The translations under genes and the position numbers were made by a program. Below the pieces are notes generated by a model. The model did not search any database, had not been told where the DNA came from, and saw only the letters and a list, made by a program, of their open reading frames with translations. Positions 33,790 through 41,272 of a DNA stretch of 47,502 nucleotides are shown here, piece by piece (position 1 is the stretch's first letter; each line of letters begins with the position of its first letter). This DNA is from Streptomyces turgidiscabies Car8 (GTDB taxonomy: Bacteria > Actinomycetota > Actinomycetes > Streptomycetales > Streptomycetaceae): the NCBI RefSeq assembly GCF_000331005.1, contig NZ_AEJB01000013.1, positions 1 to 47,502 on the forward strand. Reading direction: 5' to 3'.

Positions 33790-34469
33790 GAGGTCTCAGC
33801 ATCCTTGACGATCTCCAGCCGGAAGCCGACGCCCCGGACCGCCTCGATCGCGATGGCGCCCTTCAACTTCCGCCGCAGCGCCGCCACATGGACGTCGAGC
33901 GTCTTCGTCGGCCCGAACCAGTTCGCGTCCCAGACGGCCTCCATGATCTGCTCGCGCGACATCAGCGCGCCCGGCTCCTCCGTGAGGAAGGCCAGCAGGT
34001 CGTACTCCTTGGGCGCGAGGGCGACCTCGTCGCCGTCCAGGCGGACCCGGGCGGCCTTGCGGTCGATCGTCAGGCGGGTGCCGTACCGGTCGGGGCCGGC
34101 GTCGGCCTGGGCGCGCGGCTGGACGCGCCTCATCACCGCTCTTATGCGCGCGATGACCTCTCGTACGCCGAAGGGCTTGGAGACGTAGTCGTCCGCGCCG
34201 AGCTCCAGGCCGACCACCCGGTCCGTCTCGTCGCTGCGCGCGCTGATGACGATGATCGGGACGTCACCGCGTTCGCGCAGCGCCCGGCAGACGTCCAGAC
34301 CGTCGGTGTCGGGCAGGCCGAGGTCGAGCAGGACGACGTCGTACGGCTCGGAGTGGCTGAGTGCCGCGCCGCCCGTGGGGACCCACGCCACCTCGAAGCC
34401 GTAGCGCAGCAGGCCGCGACGGAGCGACTGGGCCACGGGTTCATCGTCTTCCACCAGGAGTACGCGCAC
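33786..34469 (-). CDS. OmpR-family response regulator
   Basis: 227 aa. Receiver domain with the acidic pocket LVEDDE, phospho-acceptor Asp49 in VVLLDLGLPDTDG and Lys in ADDYVSKPFGVREV. The C-terminal winged helix (about 130-222) has LAPKEYDLLAFLTEEPGALM, SREQIMEAVWDANWFGPTKT and LDVHVAALRRKLKGAI. It is first in the operon with the histidine kinase. The target genes are unknown. Confidence 0.96.
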   Translation of the reverse strand: MRVLLVEDDEPVAQSLRRGLLRYGFEVAWVPTGGAALSHSEPYDVVLLDLGLPDTDGLDVCRALRERGDVPIIVISARSDETDRVVGLELGADDYVSKPFGVREVIARIRAVMRRVQPRAQADAGPDRYGTRLTIDRKAARVRLDGDEVALAPKEYDLLAFLTEEPGALMSREQIMEAVWDANWFGPTKTLDVHVAALRRKLKGAIAIEAVRGVGFRLEIVKDAETS

Positions 34470-34661
34470 GTCCGAACCTTAGTCCTTGAAACTTAATTCA
34501 CAGCGGCAACGCGTATCCCACGGGCCGATGGGCATGAGCCCCGCTGAGCGGCCGAAGATCGCTGCGGTGAGCGGGACATCTCACCATGCGATATCCCGTA
34601 GGGGGAATTCGGCCGCTCGTTAGACTGAGCCGACCGCAGACGGACTGAGCTAGGAGCGCAC

Positions 34662-35942
34662 GTGGGCCTTGTCGTGCAGAAGTACGGAGGCTCATCCGTA
34701 GCCGATGCCGAGGGCATCAAGCGTGTCGCCAAGCGAATCGTGGAAGCGAAGAAGAACGGCCACCAAGTGGTCGTCGTCGTTTCCGCGATGGGCGACACGA
34801 CGGACGAGCTGATCGATCTCGCCGAACAGGTGTCTCCGATGCCTGCCGGGCGTGAGTTCGACATGCTGCTGACCGCCGGAGAGCGGATCTCCATGGCGCT
34901 GCTGGCCATGGCGATCAAGAACCTGGGTCACGAGGCCCAGTCGTTCACCGGCAGCCAGGCAGGCGTCATCACCGACTCGGTCCACAACAAAGCCCGGATC
35001 ATCGACGTCACGCCGGGACGCATCCGGACCGCGCTGGACGAGGGCAACATCGCCATCGTCGCCGGGTTCCAGGGCGTCAGCCAGGACAAGAAGGACATCA
35101 CCACGCTGGGACGCGGCGGGTCGGACACCACCGCCGTCGCGCTGGCCGCCGCCCTCGACGCCGAGGTGTGCGAGATCTACACCGACGTCGACGGTGTGTT
35201 CACCGCCGACCCGCGCGTGGTGAAGAAGGCCCGGAAGATCGACTGGATCTCCTCCGAGGACATGCTGGAGCTGGCCGCGTCAGGCTCCAAGGTGCTGCTC
35301 CACCGGTGTGTGGAGTACGCCCGCCGTTACGACATCCCGATCCATGTGCGCTCGTCCTTCTCCGGACTGCCGGGCACCTGGGTCAGCAACGAGAAGCCCG
35401 AGTGGCAAGGGGACCAGCAGGTGGAGCACGCCATCATCTCCGGAGTCGCCCACGACGTCTCCGAAGCGAAGATCACGGTCGTCGGCGTCCCGGACAAGCC
35501 GGGTGAGGCCGCGGTGATCTTCCGCGCCATCGCGGACGCGGAGATCAACATCGACATGATCGTGCAGAACGTGTCGGCCGCGTCGACCGGTCTCACGGAC
35601 ATCTCCTTCACCCTCCCCAAGTCCGAGGGCCGCAAGGCCATCGACGCCCTGGAGAAGGCGAAGGGCGGCATCGGCTTCGACTCGCTGCGCTACGACGACC
35701 AGATCGGCAAGATCTCGCTGGTCGGCGCGGGTATGAAGACCAACCCGGGCGTCACCGCGTCCTTCTTCCAGGCGCTGTCCGACGCGGGCGTGAACATCGA
35801 GCTCATCTCGACCTCCGAGATCCGCATCTCGGTCGTCACCCGCCAGGACGACGTACCCGAGGCCGTCCGAGCCGTTCACTCGGCCTTCGGCCTCGACTCC
35901 GACAGCGACGAAGCAGTCGTCTACGGAGGCACCGGCCGCTGA
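34662..35942 (+). CDS. ask: Aspartate kinase (alpha subunit)
   Basis: 426 aa. First step of the aspartate pathway: ATP-dependent phosphorylation of aspartate toward lysine, threonine, methionine and diaminopimelate. Kinase domain with [15 protein letters not shown] at the N-terminus, [19 protein letters not shown] and [20 protein letters not shown]. Two C-terminal ACT domains ([20 protein letters not shown] and [20 protein letters not shown]) bind feedback inhibitors. The GTG start has GGAG upstream. Stop and asd start share one base (TGATG). TAGACT at about 34622 could be the -10 element. Confidence 0.98.
   Translation: MGLVVQKYGGSSVADAEGIKRVAKRIVEAKKNGHQVVVVVSAMGDTTDELIDLAEQVSPMPAGREFDMLLTAGERISMALLAMAIKNLGHEAQSFTGSQAGVITDSVHNKARIIDVTPGRIRTALDEGNIAIVAGFQGVSQDKKDITTLGRGGSDTTAVALAAALDAEVCEIYTDVDGVFTADPRVVKKARKIDWISSEDMLELAASGSKVLLHRCVEYARRYDIPIHVRSSFSGLPGTWVSNEKPEWQGDQQVEHAIISGVAHDVSEAKITVVGVPDKPGEAAVIFRAIADAEINIDMIVQNVSAASTGLTDISFTLPKSEGRKAIDALEKAKGGIGFDSLRYDDQIGKISLVGAGMKTNPGVTASFFQALSDAGVNIELISTSEIRISVVTRQDDVPEAVRAVHSAFGLDSDSDEAVVYGGTGR
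35421..35942 (+). CDS. ask: Aspartate kinase beta subunit, internal in-frame start
   Basis: In actinobacteria and bacilli with class II aspartate kinase, the C-terminal ACT domains are also made separately from an internal start and form an alpha2-beta2 enzyme. Here GTG 35421 is in frame and is preceded by AAGGGGA 7 bases upstream. It would give 173 residues starting (V)[20 protein letters not shown], close to the beta subunit length of about 172 known in Corynebacterium. Homology makes this probable; it has not been shown here. Confidence 0.65.
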   Translation: MEHAIISGVAHDVSEAKITVVGVPDKPGEAAVIFRAIADAEINIDMIVQNVSAASTGLTDISFTLPKSEGRKAIDALEKAKGGIGFDSLRYDDQIGKISLVGAGMKTNPGVTASFFQALSDAGVNIELISTSEIRISVVTRQDDVPEAVRAVHSAFGLDSDSDEAVVYGGTGR

Positions 35943-37561
35943 TGGCTCCGCCCGGATCGACGGTGGCCAGGTCGGCGGCGGCCGGGTCGGCGGTGACTGG
36001 GTCGGCGGTGACTGGGTCGGCGGTGACTGGGTCGGCGGCGGCCGGGTCGGCGGTGACTGGGTCGGCGGTGGCCAGGTCGGCGGCGGCCGGATCGGCGGTG
36101 ACTGGGTCGGCGATGGCCAGGTCGGCGGTGACTGGGTCGGCGGTGACTGGGTCGGCGGTGACCGGATTGGCTGTGACTGGGTCGGCGGTGACTGGGTCGA
36201 CGATCGCCGTGCCCGGTTCGGCCGGTCCTGGGTCGGCCGTGCCCCGGTCGTCCGCGTCCGGGTCGACCGCTGTGCCCCGGCGGGCCGCCGTGCCCCGGCG
36301 GGCCGGCGTGACCGGTTCGGCTGCGCCCTGGTCGGCCGACTCCGGTTTGTCCGGTCCGTGGCCGGCCGGGGTCCGGCTGGCTGCTGGGTCTGGGCCGGCC
36401 GCTTCTCGGTCGGCTGCGCCCGGATCGGGTGCAGGCGTCCGGTCGTCCGCGTCCGGGGCTGCTGCCGTGCCCCGGACGGTCGCCTCCGGGGCGGTCGTCG
36501 CGTCCCGGGCCGCCGGGCGGCCCACGCTCGCCGTGGTGGGAGCGACCGGCACCGTCGGTGCCGTCATGCTCCGGATCCTGTCCCAGCACGCGGACATCTG
36601 GGGCGAGATCCGTCTCGTCGCCTCCCCGCGCTCGGCCGGCCGCAAGCTGACCGTGCGCGGTGAGGAGGTCGAGGTCGTGGCGCTGTCGGAGGAGGCCTTC
36701 GACGGCATCGACGTCGCGATGTTCTCCGTGCCCGACGACATCGCCGAACGGTGGGCGCCCGTCGCCGCCGCCAAGGGCGTCGTCGTCATCGACAACTCGA
36801 ACGCCTTCCGGATGCACCCGGACGTACCCCTCGTCGTCCCCGAGGTGAATCCGCACGCCGTACGGCAGCGCCCGCGCGGGATCATCGCCAGCCCGCACTG
36901 CACGACCCTGTCGATGATCGTCGCCCTGGGCGCGCTGCACGCCGAGTACGGCCTGCGCGAGCTGGTGGTCTCCACGTACCAGGCGGTGAGCGGCGCGGGC
37001 CGGGCCGGCGTCGACACCCTGCGCCGGCAACTGTCCCTGGTCGCCGGTACGGAACTGGGGACCAACCCCGGAGACGTACGGCGGGCCGTGGGCGACGGGA
37101 CGGGGCCGTTCCCGGAGCCGGTCGCGCTGAACGTCGTACCGTGGGCCGGGTCGACCCGGGCGGACGGCTGGTCGTCGGACGAGATGCAGCTCCGGGACGA
37201 GTCCCGCAAGATCCTCGGGCTGGCGAAGCTCCCCGTGGCCGTGACCTGCGTACGCGTGCCGGTCGTCACCGCGCACGCGCTGACCGTCCACGCCCGCTTC
37301 CAGGGCGAGGTCACCGTCGCCGGAGCCCGGGAGATCATCGCCACCGCGCCCGGCGTCGTGCTGTTCGACAACCCGGACGCGGGGGAGTTCCCGACCCCGG
37401 TGGACGTGGTCGGCACCGACCCGACCTGGGTCGGCAGGGTCCGGCGGTCGCTGGACGACCCGACCGCGCTGGAACTTTTCGTGTGCGGCGACAATTTGCG
37501 CAAGGGCGCCGCGCTCAACACGACACAGATCGCCGAGCTGGTGGCGGCCGAGCGGGCCTGA
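35942..37561 (+). CDS. asd: Aspartate-semialdehyde dehydrogenase with long repetitive N-terminal extension
   Basis: 539 aa, against about 340-350 for the family. The enzyme begins near residue 192 with the NADP-binding PTLAVVGATGTVGAVML. The catalytic Cys (about 320) lies in ASPHCTTLSM, where most ASADHs have Asn before Cys; here it is His. Substrate-binding segments YQAVSGAGRAGVDTL and TCVRVPVVTAHALTVHARF are present. Residues 6-90 are a 15-bp minisatellite giving SAVTG-type pentapeptides, followed by about 100 degenerate Ser/Ala/Pro/Gly residues. GGAGG lies 12 bp before ATG 35942. The true start may be downstream, for example an in-frame GTG shortly before PTLAVVG. Confidence 0.9.
   Translation: MAPPGSTVARSAAAGSAVTGSAVTGSAVTGSAAAGSAVTGSAVARSAAAGSAVTGSAMARSAVTGSAVTGSAVTGLAVTGSAVTGSTIAVPGSAGPGSAVPRSSASGSTAVPRRAAVPRRAGVTGSAAPWSADSGLSGPWPAGVRLAAGSGPAASRSAAPGSGAGVRSSASGAAAVPRTVASGAVVASRAAGRPTLAVVGATGTVGAVMLRILSQHADIWGEIRLVASPRSAGRKLTVRGEEVEVVALSEEAFDGIDVAMFSVPDDIAERWAPVAAAKGVVVIDNSNAFRMHPDVPLVVPEVNPHAVRQRPRGIIASPHCTTLSMIVALGALHAEYGLRELVVSTYQAVSGAGRAGVDTLRRQLSLVAGTELGTNPGDVRRAVGDGTGPFPEPVALNVVPWAGSTRADGWSSDEMQLRDESRKILGLAKLPVAVTCVRVPVVTAHALTVHARFQGEVTVAGAREIIATAPGVVLFDNPDAGEFPTPVDVVGTDPTWVGRVRRSLDDPTALELFVCGDNLRKGAALNTTQIAELVAAERA
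35957..36211 (+). repeat. 15-bp minisatellite in the 5' part of asd, about 17 units
   Basis: Units of the type TCGGCGGTGACTGGG repeat in register with the reading frame and encode SAVTG, with variants SAAAG, SAVAR, SAMAR, LAVTG, and STVAR and STIAV at the ends. Unit length is a multiple of three, so copy-number change would not break the frame. Repeat-like decay continues to about 36500. Confidence 0.9.
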
Positions 37562-37916
37562 CTGTTGTCGGCTCCGCACACCTCGACTGACCTGCGCGTA
37601 ACGCTCTGTGCCGGTCCGTAGCGATCTGTTGATCTTGTCGGAAATCACTCCGGTTGCGGCAGAAAACGTTTGTAGGATCCAGGTGAGAAACGGCGAGAAC
37701 AGAAGTTTTGCTCCCCGCTGCCCGCAACCGCGCGGACGGCGGGGAGCGTCTTTGCGGTCGCCCTTCCGGGGCGTGGGACGTCGTGACCATGCGGGGGACG
37801 CGCGGTGACCATGGAATTAGGGGAAGAGCGGGACGCATGAGGGTGGCTGTGTCGGACGACGCAAAAGTGATGCCGGATGCGTACAACCCTGACGGGGGGA
37901 TGCGTGTCCAACATGC
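37562..37916. other. Intergenic region between asd and the SigE-family gene
   Basis: No gene. The dominant element is a long hairpin at 37710-37747. The last 100 bp contain GGGGGGA 16 bases before the GTG start, which is too far for a standard ribosome site. I cannot place a promoter reliably. Confidence 0.45.
37710..37747 (+). terminator. Hairpin after asd, terminator or attenuator
   Basis: GCTCCCCGC and GCGGGGAGC form a perfect 9-bp stem, and inner CCGC...GCGG can pair within the 20-base loop. TTTT precedes and TCTTT follows the stem. It lies 149 bp after the asd stop and 170 bp before the sigma gene. Confidence 0.6.
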
Positions 37917-38582
37917 GTGGCAGAGGTACTGGACTTCAGAGCGGCGACGCGCGGCACAGCCCTGCGTCCGCCCCGCCGACCCCGCGTGCCGGGTACGCAC
38001 GGCGGCATGCCGGTGATCGCGCCGATGCCCGCAGCGCGGCCGGCCCGCATACCCAACCAGCGTGACGGCGCCGACGAGAGCGTGGTGGCGGGGACGACGG
38101 TCGATCACCTGACCGAGACGTACCGCGCCCACTACCGCTCCCTCCTCGGCCTCGCCGCGCTTCTCCTCGACGACACCGCGTCCTGCGAGGACGTCGTCCA
38201 GGAGGCCTTCATACGGGTGCACTCGGCCCGCAAGCGCGTCCGTGACCCGGAGAAGACGCTCGCCTATCTGCGCCAGACGGTGGTGAACCTCTCCCGCTCC
38301 GCGCTGCGCCGCCGCATCCTCGGCCTGAAGCTCCTCTCCAAGCCGATGCCGGACATGGCGAGCGCGGAGGAGGGGGCGTACGACCTGCTGGAGCGCGACT
38401 CCCTCATCAAGGCGATGAAGGGTCTCCAGCGCCGCCAGCGCGAGGTCCTCGTCCTGCGCTACTTCTCGGACATGACCGAGGCGCAGGTCGCCGAGACGCT
38501 GGGCATATCGCTCGGCTCGGTGAAGGCGTACGGCTCACGGGGCATCGCCGCGCTGCGCATCGCCATGGAGGAACCGGCATGA
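37917..38582 (+). CDS. SigE-family RNA polymerase sigma factor
   Basis: 221 aa beginning at GTG 37917 (AEVLDFRAATRGTALRPPRR), with an N-terminal region of about 60 unmatched residues. Region 2: YRAHYRSLLGLAALLLDDTA, CEDVVQEAFIRVHSAR, TLAYLRQTVVNLSRSALRRR. Region 4: MKGLQRRQREVLVLRYFSDM and TEAQVAETLGISLGSVKAYG. It is an ECF-type factor that directs RNA polymerase to a small regulon. The stop overlaps the following membrane-protein gene as ATGA, suggesting that protein controls it. Confidence 0.92.
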   Translation: MAEVLDFRAATRGTALRPPRRPRVPGTHGGMPVIAPMPAARPARIPNQRDGADESVVAGTTVDHLTETYRAHYRSLLGLAALLLDDTASCEDVVQEAFIRVHSARKRVRDPEKTLAYLRQTVVNLSRSALRRRILGLKLLSKPMPDMASAEEGAYDLLERDSLIKAMKGLQRRQREVLVLRYFSDMTEAQVAETLGISLGSVKAYGSRGIAALRIAMEEPA

Positions 38583-40036
38583 GCGGCGAACCAGGCCAGG
38601 GCCAGGACCGGGAAAACCAGGGCCAGGATCGGGACCAGGCGCAGGACTCGGTGCAGGGACAGGGACAGGGACAGGGGCCGGACAAGGACCGGGCACAGGG
38701 GTCCGAGGCGCGAGGGCCGGAGGCTTCGGAACCCGAAGGCTCGGGGCACGAGGTGTCGGAACCTGAGGGCTCCGAACCCGAGGCTTCGGGCTCGGCTGCT
38801 GCCGGGCACGAAGGGCGCGGGGGTGTCGGGCCCTGGAGCGACGGTTTCCGGCCCGCGGAGTTTCGGGCCGGTAGGGTTTCCGGCAAGGGGGCCCGATCCA
38901 ACGGGAGTTGGCCGACCGGAGTCCACGGACCAGGCGGCCACGAGCAAGAGCACACGCAATCGCACGCTGGGAACGGAACTGTGAATCACGGCCCCGACGA
39001 CGGGACCCTGGACGGGCTCGGCTCGGAAGAGCTGGCACTGCGCACGATGCTGCACCAGGCGGTGGGCGGAATTCAGCCGACCGACGCGGTGCTGGACCAT
39101 CTTCGGCGAGCGGTGCCCGCCCGACGGGCCCGCAAGCGGCATGCCGCCATCGGGCTGGCCGCCGCCGCGCTGTTCATCGGTACGGCCGTCCCGGCCCTGC
39201 TGCACGTCTCGAACGTCACCGGTGCCGCGTCCGGCCCCTCCGTCAACGCGGGCCACGGCTCGGCGGCCGACGGGGACAAGGACACGGGCAAGGGCCCGGA
39301 CGGCGGCGAGAGCACCTCCGGGGGCAACTCCGGCACAGTCAAGGACAAGCCGTCGGCCAGCCCCTCGAGTGGCACGAGCAACCCGGGTAAGGGAAGCGGC
39401 AGCGGCAGCACGACCGGGGGCTCCGATCCGTCGGACACCGCCGTGACCGCGGCCACCTGCGACGCCGCCCAGCTGGGCTCGGCCACCGGGTCGGTCGGCG
39501 ACCCCGACGCCAGCGGCGCGGTCTACGGCACGTTCCGGGTCGTCAACGTCTCCAGCGCCAGCTGTACGGTCGGCGGTTCCGGCAACGTGTCCCTGCTCGC
39601 GCAGGACGCGGCGGACTCGTCGAAGGTGGGCACCGCCGACCACACGGCGGGGGACGCGGCGAGCGGCCTGCCCGACCCGGGTCTCTCGGTCAGCGGACTG
39701 GTGCTGGCGCCGGGCGCGGCGTACACGGTGCAGTTCGCCTGGGTGCCCTCGGAGACGTGCCCCACGACCGGCACCGGCTCCGACGGCGGCACCACGGGCG
39801 GCTCCACGGAGTCCCCGGCGCCCACCCCGAGCGAGAGCCCCGACGCGGCCACGACCACGGCCGGCGGCGACGCGGGCACCTCGGCCCAGCTGGTGACGGA
39901 GGACGGCACGGTGGCCGACGGCAGCGTGGCGGTGTCCTACACGGCGGAGGCCGGCTCGCCCACGGTGACGGCGATGGTGTCGAACGCGTGCGCGGGCACG
40001 GTGTACAAGACCGGGGTCATGGCGGCGACCTCTTAG
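38579..40036 (+). CDS. Membrane-anchored partner of the SigE-family sigma factor
   Basis: 485 aa as annotated. The first 130 residues are low-complexity Gln/Gly/Asp/Glu repeats (GQGQGQGQ, EPEGSEPEAS). A conserved-looking segment begins near GTG 38981: DDGTLDGLGSEELALRTMLH, GGIQPTDAVLDHLRRAVPAR. Then come one membrane span (AAIGLAAAALFIGTAVPALL), a Ser/Gly/Thr-rich linker, and an extracytoplasmic beta-sandwich-like domain (YGTFRVVNVSSASCTVGGSG). The sigma gene overlap supports an anti-sigma-like role. GTG 38981 with GGAAC upstream is an alternative start that omits the repeats. Confidence 0.8.
   Translation: MSGEPGQGQDRENQGQDRDQAQDSVQGQGQGQGPDKDRAQGSEARGPEASEPEGSGHEVSEPEGSEPEASGSAAAGHEGRGGVGPWSDGFRPAEFRAGRVSGKGARSNGSWPTGVHGPGGHEQEHTQSHAGNGTVNHGPDDGTLDGLGSEELALRTMLHQAVGGIQPTDAVLDHLRRAVPARRARKRHAAIGLAAAALFIGTAVPALLHVSNVTGAASGPSVNAGHGSAADGDKDTGKGPDGGESTSGGNSGTVKDKPSASPSSGTSNPGKGSGSGSTTGGSDPSDTAVTAATCDAAQLGSATGSVGDPDASGAVYGTFRVVNVSSASCTVGGSGNVSLLAQDAADSSKVGTADHTAGDAASGLPDPGLSVSGLVLAPGAAYTVQFAWVPSETCPTTGTGSDGGTTGGSTESPAPTPSESPDAATTTAGGDAGTSAQLVTEDGTVADGSVAVSYTAEAGSPTVTAMVSNACAGTVYKTGVMAATS
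38625..38810 (+). repeat. Low-complexity coding repeats in the sigma-partner gene
   Basis: CAGGGA hexamers are repeated near 38655-38680, and GGCTC/GGCTTCGGAACCCGAAG-type units repeat between 38710 and 38800. They encode QG and EPEGS/EPEAS runs. All units keep the reading frame. Confidence 0.7.
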
Positions 40037-40072
40037 TCGGTCGGCGCACAAAGGACGCCGGGCCGACGTACC

Positions 40073-40312
40073 TCACCGGGATCCCGGTGGATCGGCCGGG
40101 CGGCCCGCTGCGGCGTCGTCGCAGCCCGCCGTCCACTGCCGGGATGGTTCCCGTCCGCCCGGTGTCTCGTACTCCGCGCACACGGTCGACTCATCCTGGC
40201 CGGCTTCGTAGCCCTCCTCGTACTGCTGCTGGTATCTGCCCTTGCACGCGGATACGAGCAGCAGCAGAACAACCAGAAGGGCAACCCTGTATCCCTTGGT
40301 TGTTCTGCTCAC
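40073..40312 (-). CDS. Small lipoprotein
   Basis: 79 aa beginning at GTG 40312, overlapping the SURF1 stop by 4 bp (GTGA). A basic start (SRTTKGYR), a hydrophobic stretch VALLVVLLLLVSAC and Cys23 form a lipoprotein signal. The mature part is acidic and Tyr/Gln-rich (YQQQYEEGYEAGQDESTVC, DDAAAGRPADPPGSR) with two more Cys. I do not recognise it. Tight coupling suggests it is made with SURF1. Confidence 0.75.
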   Translation of the reverse strand: MSRTTKGYRVALLVVLLLLVSACKGRYQQQYEEGYEAGQDESTVCAEYETPGGREPSRQWTAGCDDAAAGRPADPPGSR

Positions 40313-41145
40313 ATGCTTGGTTCCCGGGTCGGTTCCGCGGCGGGCGTTTCGTCGGGCGACTCGGTGGGAGTGTGGTCGGCGGGGAGGAGCCCCAGCTCCG
40401 CGTCCCGGGCGAACTCCGCCTCGCGGCGCAGCAGCCGGAACCACATGAAGACGACGAAGCCCGCGAAGACGAACCACTCGCCGGTGTAGCCGAGGTTCTG
40501 GAACGCCTTCAGGTCGAGCCCGGTGTTCGCGGGCGCGGTCGCCGGTACGGCCTTCATCCCCGAGTCGCCCTTGTCGAGGGTGACCCAGGCGTCGTACACG
40601 TCGTACGGCACGAGGTTGACCAGCGAGGCGGCGCTGATCGCGCCGGTCTGCCCGGCCGGGAGGCCGCCCACCGCGCTCACGCCGTTGGACCCCGGCGACT
40701 CGGACGCCTGGAGCGCACCGATGACGGTGACCTCGCCGGTGGGCGGGGCGGGGGCCTTCGCGGGGTCGGCGGTACCGGGCAGCCAGCCGCGTACGACGGG
40801 CAGTGCCCTGCCCCCGTCGGTGCGCAGCAGGGTCAGTACGTAGTAGCCGTTCCGGTCGTCGAGCTGCCGGTCCGGTACGAGCAGTTGGCGGGCGTATCGC
40901 CCGGTGACGGTGACGCGGTCCCCGGAGGTCTTCTCGTCGACGGGCAGCAGCTCGGCGAGCGGCCGGGCGGCCTCCTCCTTCTCGGCGGAGACCTCCTTGG
41001 TCGCGGTCCGGTGGTCCTGCACCCGGTCCTCGAACCGGCTCAGCTGCCACGACCCCATGAACAGGCAGAAGGGGATGGCGAGCAGCACGAAGACGTTGAT
41101 CCCCCACCAACGGGGCGTCAGCAGAAACCGGTACACGCCTTCCAC
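40309..41145 (-). CDS. SURF1-family protein, cytochrome oxidase biogenesis
   Basis: 278 aa. SURF1 (Shy1 in yeast) helps assemble cytochrome c oxidase in the membrane. An N-terminal span (WGINVFVLLAIPFCLFMGSW) is followed by the family motif QLSRFEDR, a beta-rich extracytoplasmic domain with RVTVTGRYARQLLVPDRQLD and GYYVLTLLRTDGGRALPVVR GW in sequence, and a C-terminal span (EWFVFAGFVVFMWFRLL). The start is GTG 41145; GTG 41136 is an alternative and neither has a clear ribosome site. The promoter region holds three DnaA-box-like sites. Confidence 0.9.
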   Translation of the reverse strand: MEGVYRFLLTPRWWGINVFVLLAIPFCLFMGSWQLSRFEDRVQDHRTATKEVSAEKEEAARPLAELLPVDEKTSGDRVTVTGRYARQLLVPDRQLDDRNGYYVLTLLRTDGGRALPVVRGWLPGTADPAKAPAPPTGEVTVIGALQASESPGSNGVSAVGGLPAGQTGAISAASLVNLVPYDVYDAWVTLDKGDSGMKAVPATAPANTGLDLKAFQNLGYTGEWFVFAGFVVFMWFRLLRREAEFARDAELGLLPADHTPTESPDETPAAEPTREPSM

Positions 41146-41186
41146 GGTACGGGGCGGGTGCGGGCGCCGGGTTCGCGGGGTCGGAG

Positions 41187-41220
41187 TTGTCCACAGCGTC
41201 CACAGCCCGGGTTTTCCACA
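41187..41220 (+). promoter_or_regulatory. Cluster of three DnaA-box-like sites
   Basis: TTGTCCACA (41187-41195) equals the Streptomyces DnaA-box consensus. GCGTCCACA (41196-41204) abuts it and TTTTCCACA (41212-41220) follows 7 bp later, all in the same orientation. They fill the divergent region between SURF1 and the S9 peptidase genes, so DnaA could bind there cooperatively and affect both. Confidence 0.65.
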
Positions 41221-41272
41221 GGCTGGGGACCTCGGCGGCGGATTGTCGTGCCGGGCGGGCAGTATGGGGGCC

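Noticed and set aside
36000..36211. CRISPR array at the regular 15-bp repeats
   Set aside because: Units are contiguous with no unique spacers and are in frame with asd, so it is a coding minisatellite.
35921..37648. Minus-strand RRPSH/HRRPG repeat frame opposite asd
   Set aside because: It is the complement of the minisatellite and the Asd coding sequence. No start signal or domain.
37710..37747. Considered as a riboswitch before the sigma gene
   Set aside because: It is a single hairpin without a recognisable aptamer core, so terminator or attenuator is the simpler reading.
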